Shown one piece after another: positions 34,428-42,209 of a stretch of DNA of 64,000 bases. The notes beneath the pieces are model-generated. The model made no database searches and had not been told where the DNA came from. It worked only from the letters and a program-made list of their open reading frames with translations. A program made the position numbers and the translations under genes. The stretch covers positions 1 to 64,000 of the forward strand of contig JAWWOW010000005.1 of the NCBI GenBank assembly GCA_033851265.1. Reading direction: 5' to 3'. Every line of letters starts with the position of its first letter. The stretch's first letter is position 1. The DNA comes from JAWWOW01 sp033851265 (GTDB lineage: Bacteria > Actinomycetota > Actinomycetes > JAWWOW01).

Positions 34428-34979
34428 ATGTTCGACTTCGATCTCGATTTCGGCGGCATCGACCTGATGCCGTCAATCTCGGGGGAGGGGTGGGGTGAGG
34501 CCCCGACGTTGGATCACCCGCCGCTCGCGCAGACGCGCGTTGCCGCCCTGCTGGTGGCGGGCTTGGCGCTGCCGGGTGTGCTGCTCATAGTCCTGGGCGT
34601 CTTTCTGGTCACGCGCCCGAACGACCTGCTCGCTCCGATCATTGGCATGGCCGGCATTGTCGGGATGGCGATTGGGGTGTGCCTGGCCGCTTACGCGGTG
34701 TCCGGAGCGTGGGCCGTCTGGCGTCGCAAACCCCGGGCCCGCCTCTGGGTCCTGATGATCGGCGGCTTTCTCATGCTCCTCGGACCGATGGGCGGGCTGA
34801 TCGGGGGCGGGGCGCTCGGCATGCTCTTCGGCCTCGGCATGGTCCTCTACGGCGGCGCGCTGGTGCTCGCAATGCTCGGTCCGGGCATCCGGGCCGACTT
34901 CCCTGGGCCAGTGTGGACGCCGCGGAACCCCGCGCCCGCGCGGGTCTCGTGGTTCGAACGAGGCCTCCGCCGTCGATGA
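34428..34979 (+). CDS. hypothetical membrane protein
   Basis: 183 residues: an acidic N-terminal segment (MFDFDLDFGGIDLMPSIS), then four helices between residues 38 and 150 and a short basic end. No family recognised. The Gly-rich GGLIGGGALGMLFGLGMVL helix pair is its most distinctive part. GCCGATAAC precedes the ATG. Last gene before the groES promoter. Confidence 0.7.
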   Translation: MFDFDLDFGGIDLMPSISGEGWGEAPTLDHPPLAQTRVAALLVAGLALPGVLLIVLGVFLVTRPNDLLAPIIGMAGIVGMAIGVCLAAYAVSGAWAVWRRKPRARLWVLMIGGFLMLLGPMGGLIGGGALGMLFGLGMVLYGGALVLAMLGPGIRADFPGPVWTPRNPAPARVSWFERGLRRR

Positions 34980-35004
34980 GCTGGCCCGGGCGCTGGCCGC
35001 CCGG

Positions 35005-35034
35005 TTGACGTCGTACGCCTGCAGCGCCTAAATT
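35005..35034 (+). promoter_or_regulatory. groES promoter
   Basis: TTGACG at 35005-35010, an 18-base spacer and TAAATT at 35029-35034. The predicted transcription start (~35041) lies inside the CIRCE operator. The leader to the groES GTG is about 110 bases. Confidence 0.75.
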
Positions 35035-35059
35035 GGCACTCGGCACATGAGAGTGCCAA
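35033..35059. promoter_or_regulatory. CIRCE operator (HrcA-binding site)
   Basis: TTGGCACTC, nine bases, GAGTGCCAA: a perfect 9-9-9 inverted repeat that matches CIRCE (TTAGCACTC-N9-GAGTGCTAA) at eight of nine positions per arm. It overlaps the end of the -10 box and the start site, so HrcA would block initiation and heat would relieve it. Confidence 0.93.
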
Positions 35060-35151
35060 AATGCAGCAGTACGACGGGGCCCTGGCTCCCGCGACGACAG
35101 GTCGCCACCGTCGACGCCCTATCGAGAAGCCAGGAAAGGGGAGGTTGGCAC

Positions 35152-35463
35152 GTGACAACCGCCACCAAAGTTGCAATCAAGCCGCTCGAGGACCGGATCC
35201 TCGTGCAGGCCAATGAGGCCGAGCAGACCACCGCGTCCGGCATCGTCATCCCGGACACGGCCAAGGAGAAGCCCCAGGAGGGCACCGTCATCGCTGTCGG
35301 TCCTGGCCGGTTCAACGAGGAAGGCACCGCCCGCGTCCCGCTCGATGTGAAGACCGGCGACGTGGTCATCTACAGCAAGTACGGCGGCACCGAGATCAAG
35401 TACAACGGCGAGGAATACCTCGTCCTCTCGGCCCGCGACGTGCTCGCGATCGTGGAGAAGTAA
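35152..35463 (+). CDS. groES: co-chaperonin GroES
   Basis: 103 residues from GTG. The heptameric lid of the chaperonin chamber. KPLEDRILVQANEAEQTT, the mobile loop ASGIVIPDTAKEKPQEG and YSKYGGTEIKYNGEEYL are diagnostic. The open frame upstream crosses the CIRCE element and is leader. AAAGGGGAGG precedes the start. Confidence 0.98.
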   Translation: MTTATKVAIKPLEDRILVQANEAEQTTASGIVIPDTAKEKPQEGTVIAVGPGRFNEEGTARVPLDVKTGDVVIYSKYGGTEIKYNGEEYLVLSARDVLAIVEK

Positions 35464-35485
35464 GACCCCGCTACTGACGCTGATG

Positions 35486-35522
35486 CCGCCCCGGTGGCCC
35501 GGAGTCCGGGCACCCGGGGCGG
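35486..35522 (+). terminator. strong hairpin between groES and groEL
   Basis: CCGCCCCGG (35486-35494) pairs with the end of 35514-35522, and GCCCGG/CCGGGC close an AGT loop; about 16 GC-rich pairs with small bulges. It lies between two co-transcribed genes, so it is likely a partial terminator or an mRNA processing/stability element that adjusts the GroES:GroEL ratio. Confidence 0.65.
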
Positions 35523-35543
35523 TGTCGTGAGAAGAGGTTGCTC

Positions 35544-37193
35544 ATGCCGAAGATCCTGGAATTCGAATCCCATGCACGTGACGCGTTGCAGCGCGGCGTA
35601 GACGCTCTCGCCGACGCGGTGAAGGTGACGCTCGGCCCGCTCGGCCGCAATGTCGTCATCGACAAGAAGTGGGGCGCCCCCACCATCACGAACGATGGCG
35701 TGACCATCGCCCGTGAGGTCGAGGTCGACGACCCGTACGAGAACCTTGGTGCGCAGCTGGCAAAAGAGGTCGCCACCAAGACCAATGACGTCGCCGGTGA
35801 CGGCACGACGACAGCGACCGTGCTCGCGCAGGCGATGGTTCGCGAGGGTCTGCGCAACGTCGCCGCCGGCGCCTCGCCGATGGCGCTGAAGAAGGGCATG
35901 GACGTCGCGGTCGGTCTCGTCTCCGACCGCCTGCTGTCCGTCGCGTCCGAAGTCGAGACCAAAGAAGAGATCGCGCAAGTTGCTTCGATCTCCGCTCAGG
36001 ACTCCGCTATCGGCGAGCTCATCGCCGAAGCCATGGACAAGGTGGGTAAGGACGGTGTCATCACCGTCGAGGAGGCCCAGACCATGGGGCTCGAACTCGA
36101 GTTCACCGAAGGCATGCAGTTCGACAAGGGCTACATCTCGCCGTACTTCGTGACCGACACCGAGCGCATGGAAGCAGTCTTCGAAGAGCCGTACATCCTC
36201 ATCAACCAGGGCAAGATCGGTAACGTCCAGGAACTGCTGCCAGTGCTCGAAAAAGCGGTCCAGGCGGGCAAGGCGCTCGTCATCATCGCGGAGGACGTCG
36301 AGGGTGAAGCCCTCGCAACGCTGGTCGTCAACAAGATCCGCGGGACCTTCCAGTCCGCTGCGGTGAAGGCACCCGGCTTCGGGGACCGCCGCAAGGCGAT
36401 GCTGCAGGACATGGCAGTGCTGACCGGTGCGCAGGTCGTCTCCGAGGAGGTCGGCCTCAAGCTCGACCAGGTCGGGCTCGAGGTGCTCGGCACCGCTCGG
36501 CGCGTGACCATCACCAAGGACGACACCACGATCATCGACGGTGGTGGCGACAAGGACGCCGTCGAGGAGCGCATTCGCCAGATCAAGACGGAGATCGAGA
36601 ACACCGACTCCGATTGGGACCGCGAGAAACTGCAGGAGCGGCTGGCCAAACTCGCCGGCGGCGTTGCCGTGATCCGCGTTGGTGCGGCAACCGAGGTGGA
36701 GCTCAAAGAGCGCAAGCACCGCCTCGAGGACGCCGTATCCGCGACCCGCGCAGCAGTCGAAGAAGGCATCGTCGCCGGTGGCGGCGCAGCGTTGGTGCAC
36801 GCGGCCTCAGCACTCGACAAGACCAAGCTGAAGGGTGACGAGGCGACCGGCGCGCAGATCGTGCGTCGCGCGCTCGACGAGCCGCTGCGCTGGATCGCGC
36901 AGAACGCCGGTCACGAGGGTTACGTCGTCGTTTCCAAGGTTCGGGAGCTCAAGCCGAACCACGGTTTCAATGCTGCGACCGGCGAGTACGTCGACCTCGT
37001 TGCCACCGGTGTCGTCGACCCGGTCAAGGTGACCCGGTCGGCGTTGCAGAACGCGTCGTCAATCGCCGGCATGTTGCTGACCACGGAGACCCTCGTCGTC
37101 GAAAAGCCCCAGCACGAGGAAGCCGACGGCGCAGGCCACGGTCACTCACACGGCGGCGGGCACGGCCACTCGCACGGTCCGGGCGGCTTCTAG
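35544..37193 (+). CDS. groEL1: chaperonin GroEL1 (Cpn60.1 type) with His-rich tail
   Basis: 549 residues. ATP-driven folding chamber. GPLGRNVVIDKKWGAPTITN, DVAGDGTTTATVLAQAM and EEGIVAGGGAALVHA are the family blocks. The C-terminus ends GHGHSHGGGHGHSHGPGGF instead of the Gly-Gly-Met repeats of housekeeping GroEL. In mycobacteria the groES-linked GroEL1 has a His-rich end while GroEL2, elsewhere, keeps GGM. Start at ATG MPKILEFE; the TTG two codons earlier is less likely. Confidence 0.97.
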   Translation: MPKILEFESHARDALQRGVDALADAVKVTLGPLGRNVVIDKKWGAPTITNDGVTIAREVEVDDPYENLGAQLAKEVATKTNDVAGDGTTTATVLAQAMVREGLRNVAAGASPMALKKGMDVAVGLVSDRLLSVASEVETKEEIAQVASISAQDSAIGELIAEAMDKVGKDGVITVEEAQTMGLELEFTEGMQFDKGYISPYFVTDTERMEAVFEEPYILINQGKIGNVQELLPVLEKAVQAGKALVIIAEDVEGEALATLVVNKIRGTFQSAAVKAPGFGDRRKAMLQDMAVLTGAQVVSEEVGLKLDQVGLEVLGTARRVTITKDDTTIIDGGGDKDAVEERIRQIKTEIENTDSDWDREKLQERLAKLAGGVAVIRVGAATEVELKERKHRLEDAVSATRAAVEEGIVAGGGAALVHAASALDKTKLKGDEATGAQIVRRALDEPLRWIAQNAGHEGYVVVSKVRELKPNHGFNAATGEYVDLVATGVVDPVKVTRSALQNASSIAGMLLTTETLVVEKPQHEEADGAGHGHSHGGGHGHSHGPGGF

Positions 37194-37209
37194 CGGGTTG
37201 CGGGCAATC

Positions 37210-37288
37210 GATCTACTTAACTGGGTAGGACCGCCGCAGATGTGCTCTTGAGGCGTGTCTTAGACGGTCTCACCCAGTCAAGTAGATC
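37210..37288. repeat. long inverted repeat between convergent groEL1 and M15 genes
   Basis: Arms 37210-37226 and 37272-37288 (GATCTACTTAACTGGGT versus its complement) match at 16 of 17 positions and can extend inward to 23 bases with three mismatches, around a 33-45 base loop. It lies between the two converging stops, so a bidirectional terminator is possible, but there is no T-tract and the arms are AT-richer than surroundings. Confidence 0.6.
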
Positions 37289-37352
37289 CACCTCGACGTT
37301 GAGCGGGCTCTGCCCCTCGCCAGCGCCTTTCGCTTTTGAGAAAAAAACGGCG

Positions 37353-38549
37353 TCAATCGATGATGGCGCCGAGCTGGAAGTGCATCGGGTCCTTGGGTGA
37401 GGACCAGTCCCCACCCCAGGTGTAGCCCCACTTCTTGAAGATCTGTACGACGCGCGGATCCTGCGTCGAGGCATGGTTGACGGGATTCGACCCGGCGTTG
37501 ATGTCGATCGCGATGCCCCACGTGTGCAGCGAGATCGAGTTGTGCGGGTTGCGTTCGATGAAGCGCGGCACGTAGCACCCGTCGCCGGTGCGAATCTTGC
37601 TGGCCAAGCCGCGAGCCTGGATCTCACCGAGAGCGCCGCGCAGCTGCTTGAACATCAGTTTGTGGCACGTGACGGTGCCGAGGATCGGGACTGATCCGAC
37701 GCGGATGTTGTTGGCGACCCAGCTGGCGTCCGGCTGGATCGTGCCGTCCGGGAAGTAGCGATAGGAGAACGCGCCGAACGCCGACGCGGCCCGGCTGCCG
37801 GTCAAGAAAGCGGTCGGGTTCGCGGCAGGCGCTGACAGCAGGTCGATGGTGGCGAGCGTGCCGACGACCGAACGGACAGCAGTGGCAAGTTGCGCCGGGT
37901 CCGCCTTGCCTGCGGACATGACGAGTCCGGTCATCGAATGCAGACCGAGCGGGCGGGCGAGGGACTCGGCGACGACGATCTCGGCGTCGGGCAGCGTGGT
38001 GGCGAAAGCTCCCAGGCGAAGTATTCGCGGCGTCGAGCCCGGCTTCAGGGCCTTCACGGAGATCGACCCACCGAGCTTGAGATTCAGCCGCTTCGCCGTT
38101 GCGTGCGAGACAACCGCCTCACCACGCGCGACCGTCTCCCAGACGCCGGTCACCTCAGCCGTGCCGGGGGGTGCGAAGGCGCGGAACTGTGATGGGTCGG
38201 CGGCGACGGCATGGACCGCGTGCCCGTTGACGCGAACCGAGCCGACATCGATGGTCGTCGTCGCTGCGGTGATGTGCAGGCGGCCGAGCTTGCGGACGAC
38301 GGCGGCCGAGAGCGGCTTGACGGCGGTGACCAGCACGTCAGCGCGCATCCGGTGCGTGAGCGGCGCGACATTTGGAGCGGCTGCCGTATCGGCCTGGGGT
38401 GCTGTCGTGTGCACCGCGGGTGGCCGGTCGGCGGCGTTCTCCGGGCCACCGCAGGCCGCCAGAGCCGCGGTGAGCAGGGCGCAGAGCGCTGTGGCTCCCG
38501 TCGCGGCGAAACGCGACCGAACTCGCAGCGGCACTGAGCGACCCCTCAC
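37353..38549 (-). CDS. M15-family peptidase lipoprotein with FtsX-like domain
   Basis: 398 residues from GTG. Lipobox ALAAC with C33 as lipidation site. The middle (~60-270) resembles the extracytoplasmic MacB/FtsX-type domain (VSHATAKRLNLKLGGSISVK). The C-terminal ~90 residues are an M15 zinc D-Ala-D-Ala-type peptidase: SLHTWGIAIDI gives His and Asp ligands and DPMHFQLG the last His. Likely a wall-linked carboxypeptidase or endopeptidase. Converges on groEL1. Confidence 0.85.
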   Translation of the reverse strand: MRGRSVPLRVRSRFAATGATALCALLTAALAACGGPENAADRPPAVHTTAPQADTAAAPNVAPLTHRMRADVLVTAVKPLSAAVVRKLGRLHITAATTTIDVGSVRVNGHAVHAVAADPSQFRAFAPPGTAEVTGVWETVARGEAVVSHATAKRLNLKLGGSISVKALKPGSTPRILRLGAFATTLPDAEIVVAESLARPLGLHSMTGLVMSAGKADPAQLATAVRSVVGTLATIDLLSAPAANPTAFLTGSRAASAFGAFSYRYFPDGTIQPDASWVANNIRVGSVPILGTVTCHKLMFKQLRGALGEIQARGLASKIRTGDGCYVPRFIERNPHNSISLHTWGIAIDINAGSNPVNHASTQDPRVVQIFKKWGYTWGGDWSSPKDPMHFQLGAIID

Positions 38550-38773
38550 GGCTGGGCGAATAGACGAATTCCACCAAATTCCGGCGAACCGTCACTACTT
38601 AACGTCGGTTGGTCGTGCCTCTCAGTTGAACGACGCCGGACGCCACCAGTAACGGGCGCCGGAGGTATTCGGTGACGGTGCCTCGACGGAGACCACAGGG
38701 TCAAGGGTGGTCTGCCCGAGGCTGGACGGAATCGGACCGGTGCGGGCTCCAGTGGGCCAATTGGGCGAACGAC

Positions 38774-38802
38774 TGAAACTGCAGCCCCTTACCTGCCGAT
38801 AA
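38774..38802 (+). promoter_or_regulatory. candidate WhiG/FliA-type promoter
   Basis: GCCGATAA at 38795-38802 equals the -10 of WhiG/FliA (sigma-28 class) promoters; TGAAA at 38774-38778, ending 16 bases upstream, resembles the TAAA -35 core. It faces the TPR-like protein and response regulator. A second GCCGATAAC stands before the gene at 34428 but lacks the -35. Confidence 0.4.
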
Positions 38803-38822
38803 CCTCCCCGGCGACGCGATCA

Positions 38823-38869
38823 GCGGCGCCATTTCGGCGTCGTGACCGCGGCGCCATCAGGCGTCGTGG
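38823..38869 (+). repeat. tandem direct repeat in the 5' leader
   Basis: GCGGCGCCAT then GGCGTCGTG, spaced by three bases in the first copy (38823-38844) and by two in the second (38848-38869). The second copy ends just before the GGAG ribosome-binding site of the 38880 gene. Two equal sites invite binding of a protein dimer pair or alternative RNA folding. Confidence 0.6.
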
Positions 38870-38879
38870 AGGAGTCGGC

Positions 38880-39827
38880 ATGTCGGGAGCCCCGGTGGTC
38901 ACTGAGGACCGGGCAGCGGAGCAGGCAGATCTTGCCGACTTGCTCGCCACTGGCGAGCGCGCTGTCTTCCATGGACCTCCCGCCCAGGCGATCGGCGCCC
39001 TCGAGCGCGCGATCGGAGTAGCCGGCAACGAGGGCCGTCGCGCCGAGGTGACCGCCGCAGCCTGGCTGCTCGGCGTCGCACTCGCCGCCGGTGGGCGGTA
39101 CGGCGGGGCGCTGACCGTGCTGTCACCCCTGCTCGAGCCGGGAGAGGCGCCGGACGCAGCTCCGGAGCAGCGGTTGTTCGCGTCCTTCGCCGCTGCGTCG
39201 ATCGCCAGCGTGCATCGCCAGCTGGGCCGCCACGCGGTGGCGCGCGAGTACGACACCCGGGGGCTCCACCTCGCCGACACCGCCGAAGCCGCGTTCGACT
39301 GCCGGCTGGGGCTGGCTGCGGACGCCGTGGGGCTGGGCGAGGAACAGGTCGCCCATGACGAGATGGAACGCGCCGCCGAGCTGGTCGACGGCCGCGACGA
39401 GTGGTGGCGTCAGCGGGTGCGCCTGGACTGGGTGCGGGCCGAGGTCGGCATGCTCGAAGGGAACCCGGAGGCCGCCATCGACGCCGCATCGGCGGCCGTC
39501 GACCGCGCCGAGGGCTCGCTGGCCCCGCGGCACGTCGCCAAAGGGCTGCTCTTCCTGGGGGTGGCCCAGGTCCAGGCGGGCCTCGCCGACGCCCCAACGA
39601 CTCTCCGGCGAGCGGCCACGCTGGCCGAGAGCCTCGACACGCTCCCGCTCGTTTGGCCCGCACGCGCGGTGCTGGGGGCCCTGCTGGCCGATGACGATCC
39701 CACCGAGAGCGCCCGCAGCCTGGCAGCGGCCCGCTCGGCCGTGCTCGGCATCGCCGGCGACCTACCCCCCGCCGTCCGCGAGGAATGGTTGGCGCGCGCC
39801 GACGTAGCCGCGCTGTTCGAGGCCTGA
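38880..39827 (+). CDS. TPR-like helical repeat protein
   Basis: 315 residues, almost all alpha-helical, with repeats of about 40 residues rich in Ala/Leu/Arg (AIGALERAIGVAGNEGRRAE; AAIDAASAAVDRAEGSLAPR). No signal or membrane part. GGAGGAG precedes the ATG. In M. tuberculosis a similar hypothetical (Rv3415c) lies between whiB3 and sigD, so this is probably its counterpart; it may be a scaffold for the regulator that follows. Confidence 0.7.
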   Translation: MSGAPVVTEDRAAEQADLADLLATGERAVFHGPPAQAIGALERAIGVAGNEGRRAEVTAAAWLLGVALAAGGRYGGALTVLSPLLEPGEAPDAAPEQRLFASFAAASIASVHRQLGRHAVAREYDTRGLHLADTAEAAFDCRLGLAADAVGLGEEQVAHDEMERAAELVDGRDEWWRQRVRLDWVRAEVGMLEGNPEAAIDAASAAVDRAEGSLAPRHVAKGLLFLGVAQVQAGLADAPTTLRRAATLAESLDTLPLVWPARAVLGALLADDDPTESARSLAAARSAVLGIAGDLPPAVREEWLARADVAALFEA

Positions 39828-39915
39828 ACCGGGCAGATCCGGCAGCGCCGACACGCCTGAGCCTCAACCCGCCGCTCGGACCTGCCGACGCTCGTTATTG
39901 AGCGAGGGAGTGTGA

Positions 39916-40563
39916 GTGACGACCGTCCTCATCTGTGATGACAGCCGTCCGGCGCGCGAGGTGCTGCGGCGGTCGGTCGCCGGCGTGCCAGGCGTCGACC
40001 GCGTCGACACCGCTGCCAGCGGCGAAGAGGTGCTGGCCCGCTTCGCGGCGGAACGGCCGGACCTCGTGCTCATGGACACCCGAATGCCGGGCCTGTCCGG
40101 GCTCGAGGCCACGCTGCGCCTCGTCCACGCCCACCCCGAAGCGAATGTGATCATGCTGACCGGCCCCGAAGACCACCACGACCGCGAAACCCGTGATGCG
40201 GTCGCCCGGGCGATCGCCGGCGGGGCCCGCGGCTACCTGGTCAAAGACGTGTCCGCCGAGGAGCTGGCGGCGGCCGTGGCCATGGCACTCGCCGAGGCCC
40301 GGACCGGATCGGGTCGACTGGGCGATGCGGGGCACGAGCGGGCGTTCACGCCACCGCCGGGCCGGGCGCCGCAACTCACCGAACGGGAGCGCCAGGTGCT
40401 CGAAGGCATGGCCTCCGGCAAGAGCAACGGCGAGATCGGCCGTGACCTGTACCTGTCCGAAGACACCGTGAAGACCCACGCGCGCCGGCTGTTCCGCAAG
40501 CTCGGCGCGGCCGACCGCGCGCAGGCCGTGGCCCTGGGCTTCCGATGGGGCCTCGTCCGCTAA
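39916..40563 (+). CDS. LuxR/NarL-family response regulator
   Basis: 215 residues from GTG. Receiver domain 1-120 with acidic D8/D9, phospho-acceptor D54 (VLMDTRMPG) and the Thr/Lys pair (MLTG, YLVKD). HTH domain 150-210: LTEREREQVLEGMASGKSN-like sequence and LYLSEDTVKTHARRLFRKLG. No histidine kinase is next to it, so an orphan regulator or one with a distant partner. It sits where whiB3-sigD control genes lie in mycobacteria. Confidence 0.9.
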   Translation: MTTVLICDDSRPAREVLRRSVAGVPGVDRVDTAASGEEVLARFAAERPDLVLMDTRMPGLSGLEATLRLVHAHPEANVIMLTGPEDHHDRETRDAVARAIAGGARGYLVKDVSAEELAAAVAMALAEARTGSGRLGDAGHERAFTPPPGRAPQLTERERQVLEGMASGKSNGEIGRDLYLSEDTVKTHARRLFRKLGAADRAQAVALGFRWGLVR

Positions 40564-40623
40564 GGCGGGACCTGTGACCCGGGTTCGTCGAACCGTTCGC
40601 CCCATCACGCCGTCGTTGTAACG

Positions 40624-41217
40624 ATGGACGATGTGTCTGCGATGACCCCTTTGGTGGACGACACGGATGTCGCCGCTGTAGCGCGCCGCGCGGTGACAGG
40701 CGACGCTGCAGCGACGTCCGAACTCGTCACCCGGTACCGGCCCGCCGTGCTCCGCTACTGCCGGGCCCGTCTCGGCCGGTTCGCCGGCAGTTATGACGCC
40801 GCCGATGACGTGGCGCAGGAGGTCTTCGTCGCAGTGTTGTCCGCTCTCCCGCGATATCGGGACCAGGGCAAGCCGTTCGCGGCCTTCGTCTTCGGCATCG
40901 CCGGACACAAGGTCGCCGACGCGCAGCGCGCGGCGTACCGCCTACCGGTGCCCGTCGAGACCATCCCGGATGCGGCCGACCAGTCGGACGGTCCGGAGGC
41001 GAGCCTCCTTCGCGGTGCAGACGCCGACCGCGCCCGGGCGCTGCTGGCGCAGCTTCCGGAGCAGCAGCGTGAGCTGCTGACGCTGCGGGTCGCCGTCGGT
41101 CTGTCCGCGGACGAGACCGCTGCTGCGCTTGGCATGACCCCCGGCGCAGTCCGGGTTGCCCAGCACCGCGCGCTCCAGCGACTCCGCTCTCTTGCCGTGC
41201 AGGAGGAGGTCGGATGA
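40624..41217 (+). CDS. sigD: sigma-70 family factor SigD (ShbA-like)
   Basis: 197 residues, two-domain ECF-type sigma. Region 2: YDAADDVAQEVFVAVLSALPRY; region 4: LTLRVAVGLSADETAAALGM and TPGAVRVAQHRALQRLR. Orthologues (SigD of Mycobacterium, ShbA of Streptomyces) control growth-phase genes, ShbA driving hrdB. The stop overlaps the anti-sigma start (ATGA), so stoichiometry is set by coupled translation. Confidence 0.93.
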   Translation: MDDVSAMTPLVDDTDVAAVARRAVTGDAAATSELVTRYRPAVLRYCRARLGRFAGSYDAADDVAQEVFVAVLSALPRYRDQGKPFAAFVFGIAGHKVADAQRAAYRLPVPVETIPDAADQSDGPEASLLRGADADRARALLAQLPEQQRELLTLRVAVGLSADETAAALGMTPGAVRVAQHRALQRLRSLAVQEEVG

Positions 41218-42191
41218 GCCGCCGCGCGGATGACGACATGAACGAGGTGCTACGCGACGACGCGCTGCTCGACGAGTTCGGCGGCGATGGCACCGACGAT
41301 GCGGTGTCGTGGGAGTTCCGCGTTGCTGACACGGACCCGGTTGTGGCCCTGTTGGGTTCGCTGCGCTCGGACGTGTCCGACCTCAGCGATGCGCCGGACT
41401 TCCTCGACCTCGTTGGTACGCCGGACGCGCCGACCACCCGGCTGCCGTTCGTCGACCTGGCGCAGCGTCGCCGCCGTCACCTCGGTCGGGGCACGCTCGT
41501 CAGCGGTGCCGTGGCGATCGCCGTCTTGTCGGCGAGTGGCGTGGCCGCCGCCGGGATCGTGTCCGATCGCGGTGCGCCGCTGTACCCGATCCACAAGCTG
41601 ATCCTCGGTGCGGAGAAGACCGACTCGCAGAAGGCAGCCGACAAAGTGCGCAAGCACCTCGCCGATGCTGCTCGGGGCCTGGACCGCGGTCGCCTCGAGG
41701 ATGCGCAGAAGGCGCTCGGCGATGCGGCGGCGTCGCTGGTGGTTGTGCAACCTGCGGACCGCGGGAGCTTGCCGGCCCAGCTCACCGCGCTGCGGGCGCG
41801 ATTCGCCGCGGCGCTGAGCGCGGTCGGCGGCGAGATCGACCACGGTGACAACAGCGGCCCGGGATCGGGAACCGGTTCGGGCAGCGACGACAACAACTCT
41901 GGTCCGGGGTCGGGCGATGACAAGGGCGGCTCTGGTTCCGACAACAGCGGACCGGGATCGGGTTCGGACGACAAGTCGGGTTCGGGCTCCGGCGACGACA
42001 GCAGCGGGTCCGGTTCCGGGAACAGTGGCTCGGGTTCCAGCGACGACAGCAGCGGGAGCGGATCGTCGGGTAGTGACGACGGGACCCCGCAGACGTCGGG
42101 TTCCGGAACGAGCGACAGCGGGCACGGCGTGAGCGGCGGCGGTGACGACGCGCCAGAGCTCGAGGCGCCGGACACCGGCGGGCATGACTAG
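41214..42191 (+). CDS. rsdA: anti-sigma-D factor RsdA-like, with Ser/Gly/Asp repeat exterior
   Basis: 325 residues. The cytoplasmic N-terminal 90 residues should bind SigD region 4. One membrane helix (LVSGAVAIAVLSASGVAAAG) lies near 95-115. An external helical part (AADKVRKHLADAARGLDRGR) extends to ~205. After that ~115 residues are low-complexity GSG/DDS/NSGPGSG repeats, likely wall-spanning. Position and topology match RsdA of mycobacteria, in which proteolysis releases SigD. Confidence 0.85.
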   Translation: MSRRADDDMNEVLRDDALLDEFGGDGTDDAVSWEFRVADTDPVVALLGSLRSDVSDLSDAPDFLDLVGTPDAPTTRLPFVDLAQRRRRHLGRGTLVSGAVAIAVLSASGVAAAGIVSDRGAPLYPIHKLILGAEKTDSQKAADKVRKHLADAARGLDRGRLEDAQKALGDAAASLVVVQPADRGSLPAQLTALRARFAAALSAVGGEIDHGDNSGPGSGTGSGSDDNNSGPGSGDDKGGSGSDNSGPGSGSDDKSGSGSGDDSSGSGSGNSGSGSSDDSSGSGSSGSDDGTPQTSGSGTSDSGHGVSGGGDDAPELEAPDTGGHD

Positions 42192-42209
42192 AGAGGCCGG
42201 GGTAGTGGG

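Larger units (their letters stand above)
38550..38879. other. 330-base regulatory intergenic region
   Basis: Divergent spacer between the M15 lipoprotein and the TPR-like gene. It holds a WhiG/FliA-like promoter candidate, a tandem direct repeat just before the downstream start, and AT-richer sequence near the lipoprotein start that must contain its promoter. No gene seen. Confidence 0.5.

Noticed and set aside
37846..38652. 268-codon plus-strand frame opposite the M15 lipoprotein
   Set aside because: Composition is that of an antisense shadow; the minus frame has lipobox and zinc-site motifs.
40580..40600. CGAAC-C-GTTCG upstream of sigD as a second SOS box
   Set aside because: The half-sites are separated by one base instead of four; LexA spacing is not met.
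41850..42080. Repeated GGTTCGGGC-type DNA as a CRISPR or tandem repeat locus
   Set aside because: The repeats are in frame and encode the Ser/Gly/Asp stalk of the anti-sigma factor; no regular spacer structure.
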